DNA of 64,000 nucleotides. Origin: Deltaproteobacteria bacterium. GTDB lineage: Bacteria > Myxococcota_A > UBA9160 > UBA4427. The notes under the pieces are model-generated. The model made no database searches and was not told the DNA's origin. It was given only the letters and a program-made list of their open reading frames with translations. Below are positions 1-8,822 of the stretch, piece by piece (positions within the stretch are counted from its first letter, which is position 1; the number at the start of each line of letters is the position of its first letter). The position numbers and the translations under genes are program-made. The stretch is from positions 744,001 to 808,000 of the forward strand of contig JADJOR010000001.1 of assembly GCA_016713665.1 (NCBI GenBank), in the 5' to 3' direction.

Positions 1-1
1 G

Positions 2-535
2 GTCGGTGTCGGCGACGAGCTCGCGGGGCATCCGCGGGTCACGGTGCGCACGATCGAGCGGACGCGGGTCATCCTCGACAACGCGGGCCGCGCCGAGGAG
101 CTCGTGCTCCACGAAGGCCAGCTCGCGGCCGCGACGAAGCGGGGTCCGATGGTCCGGCGCGGCGCGCGCCGAGCGGTGGCCCCCGGCGACAACCAGGCGG
201 CGCTGAACCAGCGGCTCCAGACCCTCAACGGCCCCGATGGCCAGGGCATCTCCCAGATCCTGTCCTCGGCCCGGATCGTGCCGCAATACAGCGAGGGCCA
301 GATGATGGGCATGCTCGTCGACTCGATCAAGACGGACAGCATGTTCCAGAAGGTCGGCCTGCAGAACGGCGACGTGATCACCGAAGTGAACGGCATCATG
401 ATCGATCGCCCCGAGGCGACCAGCGCGGTCTTCGACCAGTTCGCGACCGCCGAAACCATCGAGATCGCGGCCCTGCGTGGCGGGGCCTCCGTCCGACTCT
501 CGGCCTCCGCCGCCGAATTGCTGGAGCAGCGTTAG
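2..535 (+). CDS. gspC: type II secretion protein GspC, C-terminal part (5' truncated by window edge)
   Basis: Inner-membrane clamp protein of the type II secretion system that links the inner-membrane platform to the GspD secretin. The frame is open from base 2, so the N-terminal membrane anchor lies outside the window. The first ~40 residues look like the end of the periplasmic HR domain (RVILDNAGRAEELVL). The last ~90 residues form a PDZ domain, with MGMLVDSIKTDSMFQKVGLQ followed by NGDVITEVNG. gspD starts 2 bases after the stop. Identity rests on the HR-PDZ order and the position directly before gspD. Confidence 0.88.
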   Translation, partial: VGVGDELAGHPRVTVRTIERTRVILDNAGRAEELVLHEGQLAAATKRGPMVRRGARRAVAPGDNQAALNQRLQTLNGPDGQGISQILSSARIVPQYSEGQMMGMLVDSIKTDSMFQKVGLQNGDVITEVNGIMIDRPEATSAVFDQFATAETIEIAALRGGASVRLSASAAELLEQR

Positions 536-536
536 C

Positions 537-2976
537 GTGCGCCTACCGAACTTCCGTTCCCCGTCGCTGCTCGGCGCCCTCGTCGCCGTCCTCGCCCTCG
601 CGGCGGCTTTCGCCCTGCTCGCGGGCAGCGCGCCCGCGGCGCGCGCCCAGTCGGGCAGCCAGGCGGGAGGCGAGAGCGAGCTCATCAATCTCGACTTCAA
701 CGACGTCGAGCTGAACGTCGTGATCGACACGATCTCGCGCATGACCGGGTACAACTTCATCTACGACGATCGCGTGCGCGGCCGCGTGACGATCGTGTCG
801 CCGACCGAGGTCACCGTCGACCAGGCCTTCGCGGTCTTCGAGTCGGTGCTCAAGGTGAAGGGCTTCTCGCTCGTGCTCGGGCCGGGCAATACCTACAAGG
901 TCATCCCGATCCGCGACGTCAAGGAATCGAGCATCGACACGATCCAGGGCGCCGGCCGCTCGCCGAACCGGGATCGCTTCGTGACGCGGCTGATCCCGCT
1001 GCGCTTCATCGACGCCGAGGCGATCACGAACACGATCAAGCCCCTCGTCTCGAAGGACGCCCTGATCGTCGCCTACCAGCCCACGAATACCATCATCGTG
1101 ACGGACAGCGAGAGCAACATCCGCCGCCTGATGCAGATCCTCGACGCGATCGACGTCGAGAGCTTTCGCCAGGAGCTCGCGGTCATCAAGATCGAGCACG
1201 CCGACGCGGCGACCCTCGGCGACCAGCTCACCGAGATCTACGGCGGCAGCGTGACCGCCCAGGCCGGCGGCGCCAACGCGGGCCAGCGCCGGGCGCGGGC
1301 GCGCCAGGCCGCCGCCGCGGGCCAGGTCCAGAACGGCGTGATGGGGGCAACGGGGACCGGCGCGATCGGCCCCGAGATCTCGATCCTGCCGGACGAGCGG
1401 ACCAACTCCCTGCTCGTCATGGCGTCCCGGCAGCAGCTCGAGGACATCCGCGGCCTGATCGACAAGCTCGACGTCCCGGTCCGCGGCCAGGGCCGGATCC
1501 AGGTCTACTACCTGAAGTACGCCGACTCCGAGGAGCTCGCCGAGACCCTGAACTCCCTGCTCGGCAGCGGCGGAGGCGGAGGCGGCGGCGCGCGCTCGAG
1601 CCTGCCGGGGGCGGCCTCGAATGCAATGCAGAGCCTCCGCTCGACGGTGACCCCGCTCTCCGAAGGCGTCACGATCACCGCCGACCCCGCGACCAACTCG
1701 CTGGTCATCCAGGCGAGCAAGGAAGCCTACGAGACCCTCCATCAAGTCATCGATAAGCTCGACGTCTCGCGGCCGCAGGTCCTCGTCGAAGCGTTGATCG
1801 TCGAGGTCGACATCACCGACAAGCTCGATCTGGGATTCAGCGCCGCCTATCGCTTCGTGAATGGCGACATGGACATGCTGCTCGCGACGGGGGTGACCTC
1901 GGTCGTCCCCGGCGCAGGGCTCGTGTCGCAGATCGTGAAGGCCCGTCGTTCACGAATCCCGGCGACATCGACGACGTGACCAAGCCCGGCTCAGGACGAC
2001 GGCCGCAACGTCCAGATCGGCATCACGGCCAGCAAGAGCAACAACGACGTCAACATCGTCTCCGCGCCCCACATCCTGACCTCGGACAACGAGGAGGCCG
2101 AGATCAAGATCGGCCAGAACATCCCGATCGTCTCCAGCATCGTGACAGGCAGCCGTCGGCGGGGTCAGAACCATCCGCCCAGGCCTCAGGGCGTCCAACG
2201 CCAGGACGTCGGCGTCACCCTGCGCGTCACGCCCCAGATCAGCGGAGGCGACACGCCCGACCTTGACCAGCCGAAAGGTTGAGAACACGGTCGTCGTCCA
2301 CGACGGCGAGACCGTTGCGATCGGCGGCCTGATCAGCGAGGTCTACTCCGACAACGTGAACGGTGTCCCGTGGCTCGCCGACATCCCGTTCCTCGGCTGG
2401 GCCTTCAAGACCAAGAACAAGAGCCTGCGCAAGATCAACCTGATCGTCTTCCTGACGCCCCACATCGTGCGTAGCGCCGAGGACCTCGAACAGAACACGA
2501 TCCGCAAGCGGATCGAACTCGAGGACTCGACCGACGAGGACGAGCGGAAGCACTATCCGGAGCTCGCGAAGGCCAAGCTGAAGAAGAAGCGAGGCTTCGC
2601 CGCAGCCGACGAGCTCAACGCCCACGCCGAGCGCTACCCCGTCGAGCGCATGCAGGAGCTCGAGCAGAAGCAGCTCTCCGACCGCGAGGCGCGGGACGAG
2701 AAGGCACGCCGCGAGGCCGAGGCGGGCATCCAGCGCTACGTGATCGACGTCTCGACCTATCTCGACGAGACCGAGGCGACCGAGCGGCTCGTGACGCTGA
2801 TCGACGCGGGCTACGACGGCTCGCTCTCCTCCCGCGAGTCGAACGGGCGCGTCGTCTTCACGATCCAGGTCGGTCCCTTCGAGGATCTCTGGGAGGCCGA
2901 GCAGGCCGCCCAGACCCTCGACGAGGCCTACGGCTTCGAATCGACCGTCGCCCTGCAGAGGCGGGAAGAGCCGTGA
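537..2976 (+). CDS. gspD: type II secretion secretin GspD, reading frame disrupted, with C-terminal SPOR-like extension
   Basis: Outer-membrane secretin channel of the T2SS. The GTG at 537 gives a signal peptide (hydrophobic LLGALVAVLALAAAFALLAG, then AARAQ). N0 (LNVVIDTISRMTGYNFIYDD), N1-N3 and a Gly-rich N3 loop follow, and the secretin core begins at RPQVLVEALIVEVD. The frame breaks near 1945: the sense reading moves to another frame (FTNPGDIDDVTKPGS, 1949-1993), returns to the first frame from ~1998 (NVQIGITASKSNNDVNIVSA), and shifts again near 2255-2263 into SRKVENTVVVHDGETVAIGG. At this last junction about 25 residues usual in secretins, between GGDT and TSRKVEN, are absent. A TGA at 1977 stops the first frame. 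The end (residues after YVIDVSTYLDETEA) resembles a SPOR repeat (VVFTIQVGPFEDLWEAEQAA), which is unusual in GspD. The cause is probably sequence error rather than true inactivation, since the rest of the operon is intact. Confidence 0.85.
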
Positions 2977-4706
2977 TCGCGTCCGCCGAGGGCAGCCTCG
3001 AGCTCGGCGAGATCCTGCTGCGCCAGACGCGGCTCACCCACGAGCAGCTCGAGCGGATGCGCGCGCTCCAGGGTGAGAAGAACGAGCGCCTCGCGGATCT
3101 GCTCGTCGAGGAGGGACTCCTCAACCCCGACGAGATCCTCGCCGCCCTCGGCCATCAGCAGGGGCTCGCCGTCGTGTCCGCGATTGAGCCGGGCGAGATC
3201 GACGAGACGCTGCTCTCGGCCGTCCCGATCGGCTTCGCGAAGCAGCATCGCCTGCTCCCCCTCGGCTGGTCGCGGGACGGGGTGCTGCGGGTCGCCGTCG
3301 CGGATCCGCTGGCGGTCTCGCCGCTCGACGATCTCCATCTGCTCTTCGACGGGGCGGAGCTCGAGCTCGTGCTGGCGCGGGAGCCGGTGATCATGGGGGC
3401 GATCAACGCCGCGTACGACCGCGGCGTGACCTCGACGGATCAGCTCGCCGAGGAGGCGAACGAGGACCTCGACGCGCTCGCGACCGAGATCTCCGGCCCG
3501 AAGGACCTGCTCGAGTCGACGGACGACGCGCCGATCATCCGGCTCGTGAACTCGCTGCTCCAGCACGCGGTCAAGGAGCGGGCCAGCGACATCCACGTCG
3601 AGCCCTTCGAGAGCGAGGTCCGCGTCCGCTTCCGGATCGACGACGTGCTCTACGAGCCCATGAAGCCCCTGCCCCGCGCGCTCCAGGCGCCGATCGCCTC
3701 GCGCATCAAGATCATGGGCAACCTCGACATCGCCGAGAAGCGCCTGCCCCAGGACGGCCGCATCCGCCTCAAGATCGCCGGGCGCGACTACGACGTGCGC
3801 CTCTCGACGGTCCCGGTCGCCCACGGCGAGCGCCTCGTCCTGCGCCTCCTGCCCGATACCCAGGAGCTGCTCGACCTCGAGAAGATCGGATTCAACCCGA
3901 TCCAGCTCACGGCCCTCGACCGCATCATCAAGCGCCCGAACGGCATCTTCCTCGTGACGGGCCCGACCGGCAGCGGCAAGACGACGACGCTCCACGCCGC
4001 GCTCGCCAAGATCAACGGACCCGAGAAGAACATCATCACGATCGAGGACCCGGTCGAAATCACCCAGGCCGGCGTCGGCCAGATCGAGGTCAATCCGAAG
4101 ATCAGCCTGACCTTCGCGACGGGGCTCCGCGCGATCCTGCGCCAGGATCCGAACGTCGTGCTCGTCGGCGAGATCCGCGACAAGGAGACCGCCGAGATCG
4201 CGATCCAGGCCTCGTTGACGGGCCATCTCGTGCTCTCGACGCTGCATACGAACGACGCGGCGAGCGCGCTGACGCGCCTCGTCGACATGGGCGTCGAGCC
4301 CTTCCTCGTGGGCAGCTCCCTCGTCGCAGTGCTGGCGCAGCGGCTGGTGCGCGTGCTCTGCAAGGGCTGCAAGGAAGCCTATACCGCGACCGACGAGGAG
4401 CTGCGCGAGATCGGCATCAAGCCCCCGGGCCGGCCCGTCACGCTCTACCGCGGCGTCGGGTGTCCCGCCTGCAGCCATACGGGCTATCGCGGCCGCCTCG
4501 GCATCTTCGAGCTGATGCAGATCGACGACGAGATCCGCGGGCTCTTGACCCAGAACGTCGACGCGAAGACGATCAAGGCGACGGCCATGCGCAAGGGCAT
4601 GGGGACGCTGCGCGCCGATGGGGCGCGCAAGGTCCTGTCGGGCGTCACCTCGGTCGCCGAGGTCGTCCGCGCGACGGAAGAAGAAGGCAGCGCCGCGCAG
4701 GTCTAG
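2973..4706 (+). CDS. gspE: type II secretion ATPase GspE
   Basis: Cytoplasmic hexameric ATPase that powers pseudopilus assembly. 577 residues, the usual length. An N-terminal GspE domain (LELGEILLRQTRLTHEQLER) is followed by the ATPase core with Walker A GPTGSGKTT (K336), an Asp box/Walker B region (LRQDPNVVLVGEIRDKETAE) and a His box (LSTLHTNDA). A tetracysteine zinc motif follows (CKGCKEAY ... CPACSHTGYRGR), as in GspE/PilB. The GTG start overlaps the gspD stop (GTGA), indicating translational coupling. Confidence 0.97.
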   Translation: MIASAEGSLELGEILLRQTRLTHEQLERMRALQGEKNERLADLLVEEGLLNPDEILAALGHQQGLAVVSAIEPGEIDETLLSAVPIGFAKQHRLLPLGWSRDGVLRVAVADPLAVSPLDDLHLLFDGAELELVLAREPVIMGAINAAYDRGVTSTDQLAEEANEDLDALATEISGPKDLLESTDDAPIIRLVNSLLQHAVKERASDIHVEPFESEVRVRFRIDDVLYEPMKPLPRALQAPIASRIKIMGNLDIAEKRLPQDGRIRLKIAGRDYDVRLSTVPVAHGERLVLRLLPDTQELLDLEKIGFNPIQLTALDRIIKRPNGIFLVTGPTGSGKTTTLHAALAKINGPEKNIITIEDPVEITQAGVGQIEVNPKISLTFATGLRAILRQDPNVVLVGEIRDKETAEIAIQASLTGHLVLSTLHTNDAASALTRLVDMGVEPFLVGSSLVAVLAQRLVRVLCKGCKEAYTATDEELREIGIKPPGRPVTLYRGVGCPACSHTGYRGRLGIFELMQIDDEIRGLLTQNVDAKTIKATAMRKGMGTLRADGARKVLSGVTSVAEVVRATEEEGSAAQV

Positions 4707-4742
4707 ACGCGGCGAGCCCTCGAACGACTTCGGAGACTGCGC

Positions 4743-5984
4743 GTGCCGGTCTATGCCTACAAGGGCGTCAATCAGGCGGGTCGGCCCACCAAGGGCACGA
4801 TCACCGCCGAAGGACCGCGCGCCGCCCGCGCCCGCATGCGCACCTCGGGCGTCTTCCTGACCGAGCTCACCGAGGCCGAGGGGGACGCCGGGGGCACCGC
4901 CGTCGAGACGACGAAGGGCCGCAGCTTCAACCTCGAATTCAGCCTCCCGACCCGCATCCCGCCCCTCGAGAAGGCGATGGCGACGCGCCAGCTCGCGACC
5001 CTCGTGAACGCCGGTGTCCCGCTGGTCGAAGCGCTCTCGGCCCTCGTCGAGCAGACCGAGCACCGCGCGCTGAAGGCCGTCTTCGCGAGGGTCCGCGAGC
5101 GGGTCAACGAAGGCAGCACCCTCGCCGACGCGCTGATCGCGACGGGGCGCTTCGACAATCTCTACGTGTCGATGGTGCGCGCGGGCGAGGCGTCGGGGGC
5201 GCTCGATGCGGTGCTCCTGCGGATCGCCGACTATCTCGAGGATCAGGTCCGGCTCAACAGCCGGGTCATGTCGATCCTGACCTACCCGCTCTTCATGCTG
5301 GCCTTCGCGGGGGTCGTCGTCGGCGTGATGGCGACCCTCGTCCTGCCCCAGATCACCGAGCTCCTGATCTCCCAGAACATCGAGCTGCCCTGGTACACGA
5401 AGGCCGTGATCGGCTTCTCCGACTTCCTGCGCGGCTACTGGTGGGCCCTGATCCTCGCGATCATCGCCGCGGCCTTCGGCTACCGCGCCTTCGGCAAGAG
5501 CCAGCGCGGCCGCGGGATCCTCGATCGCTTCTGGCTCCGGGTCCCGGTCGTCGGCCGCGTGATCCGCTTCCTCGCGATCGCGCGCTTCACGCGCACGCTC
5601 GGCTCGCTGCTCGCCTCGAGCGTGAACATCGTCCAGGCTCTCAACATCGCCCGCCACGTCTCGAACAACACCGTCTTCGAGGAGGCCAGCGACATGGCGC
5701 GCGACGCGATCCTCGAGGGTGCGGCGCTCGCGAAGCCGATGCGTGCGAGCGGTCAGTTCCCGCCGCTCGTCACGACGATGGTCGAGGTCGGCGAGCGCTC
5801 GGGGACCCTCGAGAGCATGCTCGTCAAGGTCGCCGATACCTACGAAGAGCAGGTCGAGACCAGCGTCACGCGCCTGACCTCGCTGCTCGAGCCGATCCTC
5901 ATCCTCGTCATGGTCGGGATCGTCGGCATCATCATCATGGCCGTCCTGATGCCGATGCTCCAGCTTACGGAGAGCATCGGTTAG
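4743..5984 (+). CDS. gspF: type II secretion inner-membrane platform protein GspF
   Basis: Polytopic inner-membrane platform protein that works with GspE. 413 residues. Two T2SSF repeats are visible (ATRQLATLVNAGVPLVEALS and ARFTRTLGSLLASSVNIVQA). Three hydrophobic segments: YPLFMLAFAGVVVGVMATLV, YWWALILAIIAAAFGYRAF and PILILVMVGIVGIIIMAVLM near the C terminus. The GTG start gives MPVYAYKGVNQAGRPTKGTI, the standard N terminus of the family. 36 bases separate it from gspE. Confidence 0.97.
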   Translation: MPVYAYKGVNQAGRPTKGTITAEGPRAARARMRTSGVFLTELTEAEGDAGGTAVETTKGRSFNLEFSLPTRIPPLEKAMATRQLATLVNAGVPLVEALSALVEQTEHRALKAVFARVRERVNEGSTLADALIATGRFDNLYVSMVRAGEASGALDAVLLRIADYLEDQVRLNSRVMSILTYPLFMLAFAGVVVGVMATLVLPQITELLISQNIELPWYTKAVIGFSDFLRGYWWALILAIIAAAFGYRAFGKSQRGRGILDRFWLRVPVVGRVIRFLAIARFTRTLGSLLASSVNIVQALNIARHVSNNTVFEEASDMARDAILEGAALAKPMRASGQFPPLVTTMVEVGERSGTLESMLVKVADTYEEQVETSVTRLTSLLEPILILVMVGIVGIIIMAVLMPMLQLTESIG

Positions 5985-6049
5985 TCCATTCGCCCCTTCA
6001 CAAGAGCACCGGGCTGTGCCCAACGCGCAGACCCCCTTTCGGAGATCGC

Positions 6050-6517
6050 ATGAACGCTTCCGCCCTCCCCGTCCCGCCCTCCCGCGCCGTCCGCGCGGCC
6101 GGGTTCACCCTGATCGAGATCATGGCCGTCGTCGTGATCATGGGCATGCTGATGGCGACCCTCGCCGTCGGCATCGCCAATCAGCTCGACAAGGCCCGCG
6201 TCAGCAACGCGAAGGCCCAGATCCTCCGCATCGAGCAGGCGCTCGAGTTCTACCAGCTCGACAACGCGCGCTTCCCGACCGCGGACCAGGGCCTCCAGGC
6301 CCTCGTGACCCGGCCGAGCTCGCCGCCGGAGCCGCGCTCCTACAACCCCGCCGGCTACATCAAGCCCGACGCGCTGAAGGACCCGTGGGACCAGCCCTTC
6401 CAGTACCGCATCCCGGGCGAGCACAATCCCCAGACCTTCGACATCTGGTCCATCGGCCGCGACCGCGTCGAGGGCGGCGACGACATCGCCAACTGGTCGA
6501 CGTCCGAGAACGGCTAG
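6050..6517 (+). CDS. gspG: major pseudopilin GspG
   Basis: Main subunit of the T2SS pseudopilus. 155 residues with a type III (prepilin) signal: a short basic leader ending in AAG, then FTLIEIMAVVVIMGMLMATL, for cleavage by GspO/PilD between G and F and N-methylation of the Phe; the Glu at position +5 of the mature protein is present. The C-terminal part has the GspG features DQGLQALVTRP and DPWDQPFQYRIPG. The ATG at 6050 is preceded by TTCGGAG. Confidence 0.97.
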   Translation: MNASALPVPPSRAVRAAGFTLIEIMAVVVIMGMLMATLAVGIANQLDKARVSNAKAQILRIEQALEFYQLDNARFPTADQGLQALVTRPSSPPEPRSYNPAGYIKPDALKDPWDQPFQYRIPGEHNPQTFDIWSIGRDRVEGGDDIANWSTSENG

Positions 6518-6520
6518 GCG

Positions 6521-7183
6521 GTGGGCTCCCAGCGACGCACGGGGTTCACGCTGATCGAGATGATGGCCGTCATCACGCTCGTCGGCATGATCTTCGCGCT
6601 CGGTCTGCCGCGGCTCTCGAGCGCCCGCTGGCGGGCCCTCGGCGACGCGGCGGAGTCCGTCGCCGCGAGCCTCGAGTTCGCGCGCCAGCGGGCGGTCATG
6701 ACCGGCGTGCCCCATCGCGTGCTGATCGATCTCGAGGACGGCGAGTGGCGGGTCGAGTGGCTCGTCAGCGAGAGCGAGGCCGCGGCGGGGGAGCTCCGGG
6801 GCGGCGCAGCGGGCGGTGGACCGTCGCTCGCGGGGGCCCTGGCCGGGGCGCTCGGCGGCGGAGCCGACGACGAAAGCGAGCCCGATCCGCGGGCGCCGAT
6901 CGATCTGCATCCGCCGACGAAGGCGGGCCTCGACTACTACCCGATCCCGAGCCCGCTCGGGCGATTCAAGAAGCTCGACGAGGACGACATCCTCTACTTC
7001 GTCGGCCTCGAGGGCAATTCCGGCTGGGTCGAGGGCGGCGACGTCCAGATCGTATTCGACGCCGACGGGACGACGGATTTCGTCCTGCTCGAGCTCGCCG
7101 ACGCCGACGATCGCCATCTGACCCTCGAGATCGAGCCCCTGCTCGATCGCATCCGCCGCCGCGAAGGCCCGGCGCGCTCGTGA
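6521..7183 (+). CDS. gspH: minor pseudopilin GspH
   Basis: Minor pseudopilin of the T2SS tip complex. The GTG start is 3 bases after gspG. The prepilin signal is RTGFTLIEMMAVITLVGMIF. At 220 residues it is longer than many GspH proteins because of an Ala/Gly-rich insert (around GPSLAGALAGALGGGADDE), probably a disordered loop. Assignment as H rests on order in the operon and on the N-terminal motif with SLEFARQRAVMTGVPHRVLI, typical of GspH/FimT. Confidence 0.88.
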   Translation: MGSQRRTGFTLIEMMAVITLVGMIFALGLPRLSSARWRALGDAAESVAASLEFARQRAVMTGVPHRVLIDLEDGEWRVEWLVSESEAAAGELRGGAAGGGPSLAGALAGALGGGADDESEPDPRAPIDLHPPTKAGLDYYPIPSPLGRFKKLDEDDILYFVGLEGNSGWVEGGDVQIVFDADGTTDFVLLELADADDRHLTLEIEPLLDRIRRREGPARS

Positions 7184-7875
7184 CGACGCCGGGGGCGGGC
7201 CCTTCGCGGCAGAGCGGCTTGACCCTCCTCGAGGTGCTCGCGGCGACCCTCGTCTTCAGCCTCGTGATGACGGCGCTGATCGGCACGAGCTCGACCGGCG
7301 TCCACCGCGTCGGCCAGGCGCTGCGCCGGCTCGAGGCGGACCAGGTCGCCGATGCCGTCGTCGCCGACCTCGAGATCCAGATGCGAAAACGGATCGCGCC
7401 GGTGATCGAGCAGAGCGAGTGGCGGACCGAGGCCGCGAGCGAGGACGAGGCCTACACGATCCGCGTCTTGAATCGCAGCATCCAGGAGGCGCTGGCCGCG
7501 CCCGCCACGACCGTCGCCGAGGAGGCCGCGGGCGCCGCGCCGGTCGGCGAGTCGAGCGGGGCCGGGGCGACGCGGATCGGCGGCGGCAGCGGGATCGGCG
7601 CGATGCTCGCGACCGAGCTGCCGGAGGTCGCCAAACATCTGCGCCAGTACGACGTCGAGGTCATCTGGAACGGGCCCGGCGGGCCGGAGTCGGTGACCCG
7701 GACGACCTTCGCCTTCGACTGGCAGGCGGCGCAGATCGAATATCAGGACCTCTTCGCCGCCGCCGGCGGAGGCGACGCAGCGGCCGGCGAAGACGCCGAG
7801 GGCGAAACGGACGAGGACGGCGAAGGGCCGGGGACGCCGCGAACGCCCCCGCCCGGCAGAGGCGTCGGACCGTGA
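7180..7875 (+). CDS. gspI: minor pseudopilin GspI
   Basis: Minor pseudopilin. The GTG start overlaps the gspH stop (GTGA). The prepilin signal is QSGLTLLEVLAATLVFSLVM with Leu instead of Phe at mature position 1 and Glu at +5. The 231 residues include a low-complexity acidic Gly-rich tail (DAEGETDEDGEG). Named I by position between H and J; sequence alone would only say prepilin-type protein. Confidence 0.8.
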   Translation: MTTPGAGPSRQSGLTLLEVLAATLVFSLVMTALIGTSSTGVHRVGQALRRLEADQVADAVVADLEIQMRKRIAPVIEQSEWRTEAASEDEAYTIRVLNRSIQEALAAPATTVAEEAAGAAPVGESSGAGATRIGGGSGIGAMLATELPEVAKHLRQYDVEVIWNGPGGPESVTRTTFAFDWQAAQIEYQDLFAAAGGGDAAAGEDAEGETDEDGEGPGTPRTPPPGRGVGP

Positions 7876-8822
7876 GCACGCGACGCGCGACGGGCTTCAC
7901 GCTGATCGAGGTCGTGGGCGCCTTCTTCATGACGGTGCTCATCCTGTTCTTCGTGACGGGGACCTTCGTCGAGAATGGGCGGCAGCGGGCCCAGGCGACG
8001 GCGCTGATGCGCGAGCGACTTTCGACGGTCGCCGCCCTCGAGCAGGTCCGCGCCGACTTCGCCGGGGCGATCTTCCTGAAGCGGGGCGAGGAGGACGATC
8101 CCGACGCCTACCCCTGGCGCGTGCTCGGCACGGCGCCGGGGGAGCTCGGCTCGACGGCCGTGCGCTTCGTGACCCAGGCAGGACCGCGGGTCAATCCGGC
8201 GAATGGCTCGTCGGCCTGGGTCGAGGTCGCCTACTTCGTGGCCGAGGACGTCGATGGCACGCCCACCCTCTGGCGCTGGCGCGCCCCGCGGCCGCCGAGC
8301 GAGGTCGCGCGGGACGTCCCGCGGCCCGACGATCCGGGCTCGTCGCGGGTCGCGGTCGACGTCGCGAATTTCGGCGTCCGCTGGCTCGACGCCGAGGGGA
8401 CCTGGCTCGACGAGTGGGACTCGACCTTCGCGCCCCCCGAGCTCGCGATGCCCGAGGCCGTCGAGATCTCGCTCCAGCTGATGCGTCCGGCGCGGCCCGG
8501 CGAGGCGACCGAAGACCCCGAGGCGACCGAGGTCCCCGGCCTGCTCCAGGCGCGGCGCGTCGCCCTCGCCATGAAGCCCCTCGACGTCGAGGCGTTGATC
8601 GCCCTTGCGACCGAGGCCGGGGAAGAGCCCGAATGCGTGACGATCGACCAGTGTCTCGCGCAGGGGGACTCGGCCTGGTACCAGCAGCTGCTCGCCGATG
8701 GCTGCGGCGGGGACGACAAGCTCTGTGAGACGCTGAAGGACTCCGCGAAGACCTGCTGGAGCACGATCCAGACGACCTATCCGGCGATCGCGGCGCGGGC
8801 GCCGGCGGGGTGCAGCGAATGA
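7872..8822 (+). CDS. gspJ: minor pseudopilin GspJ
   Basis: Minor pseudopilin that forms the tip complex with GspI and GspK. The GTG start overlaps the gspI stop. The prepilin signal is RATGFTLIEVVGAFFMTVLI. 316 residues. The C-terminal ~60 residues hold six cysteines (CVTIDQC ... CGGDDKLC ... CWSTIQ ... AGC), unusual for GspJ and suggesting disulphides in the periplasm. Named by operon order. Confidence 0.82.
   Translation: MSTRRATGFTLIEVVGAFFMTVLILFFVTGTFVENGRQRAQATALMRERLSTVAALEQVRADFAGAIFLKRGEEDDPDAYPWRVLGTAPGELGSTAVRFVTQAGPRVNPANGSSAWVEVAYFVAEDVDGTPTLWRWRAPRPPSEVARDVPRPDDPGSSRVAVDVANFGVRWLDAEGTWLDEWDSTFAPPELAMPEAVEISLQLMRPARPGEATEDPEATEVPGLLQARRVALAMKPLDVEALIALATEAGEEPECVTIDQCLAQGDSAWYQQLLADGCGGDDKLCETLKDSAKTCWSTIQTTYPAIAARAPAGCSE

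Noticed and set aside
1977..1979. In-frame TGA in gspD as a selenocysteine codon, given the tRNA-Sec
   Set aside because: The surrounding residues in that frame are out of register with secretins; the conserved reading lies in another frame, so this is a frameshift and not recoding.
2928..6023. Very long open frames antisense to the gsp genes, and similar ones at 47235-52367 and 32-35 kb
   Set aside because: High GC with regular codon structure creates long antisense frames; their translations are Arg/Asp/His-rich without any recognisable domain, while the opposite strand encodes well-known families.
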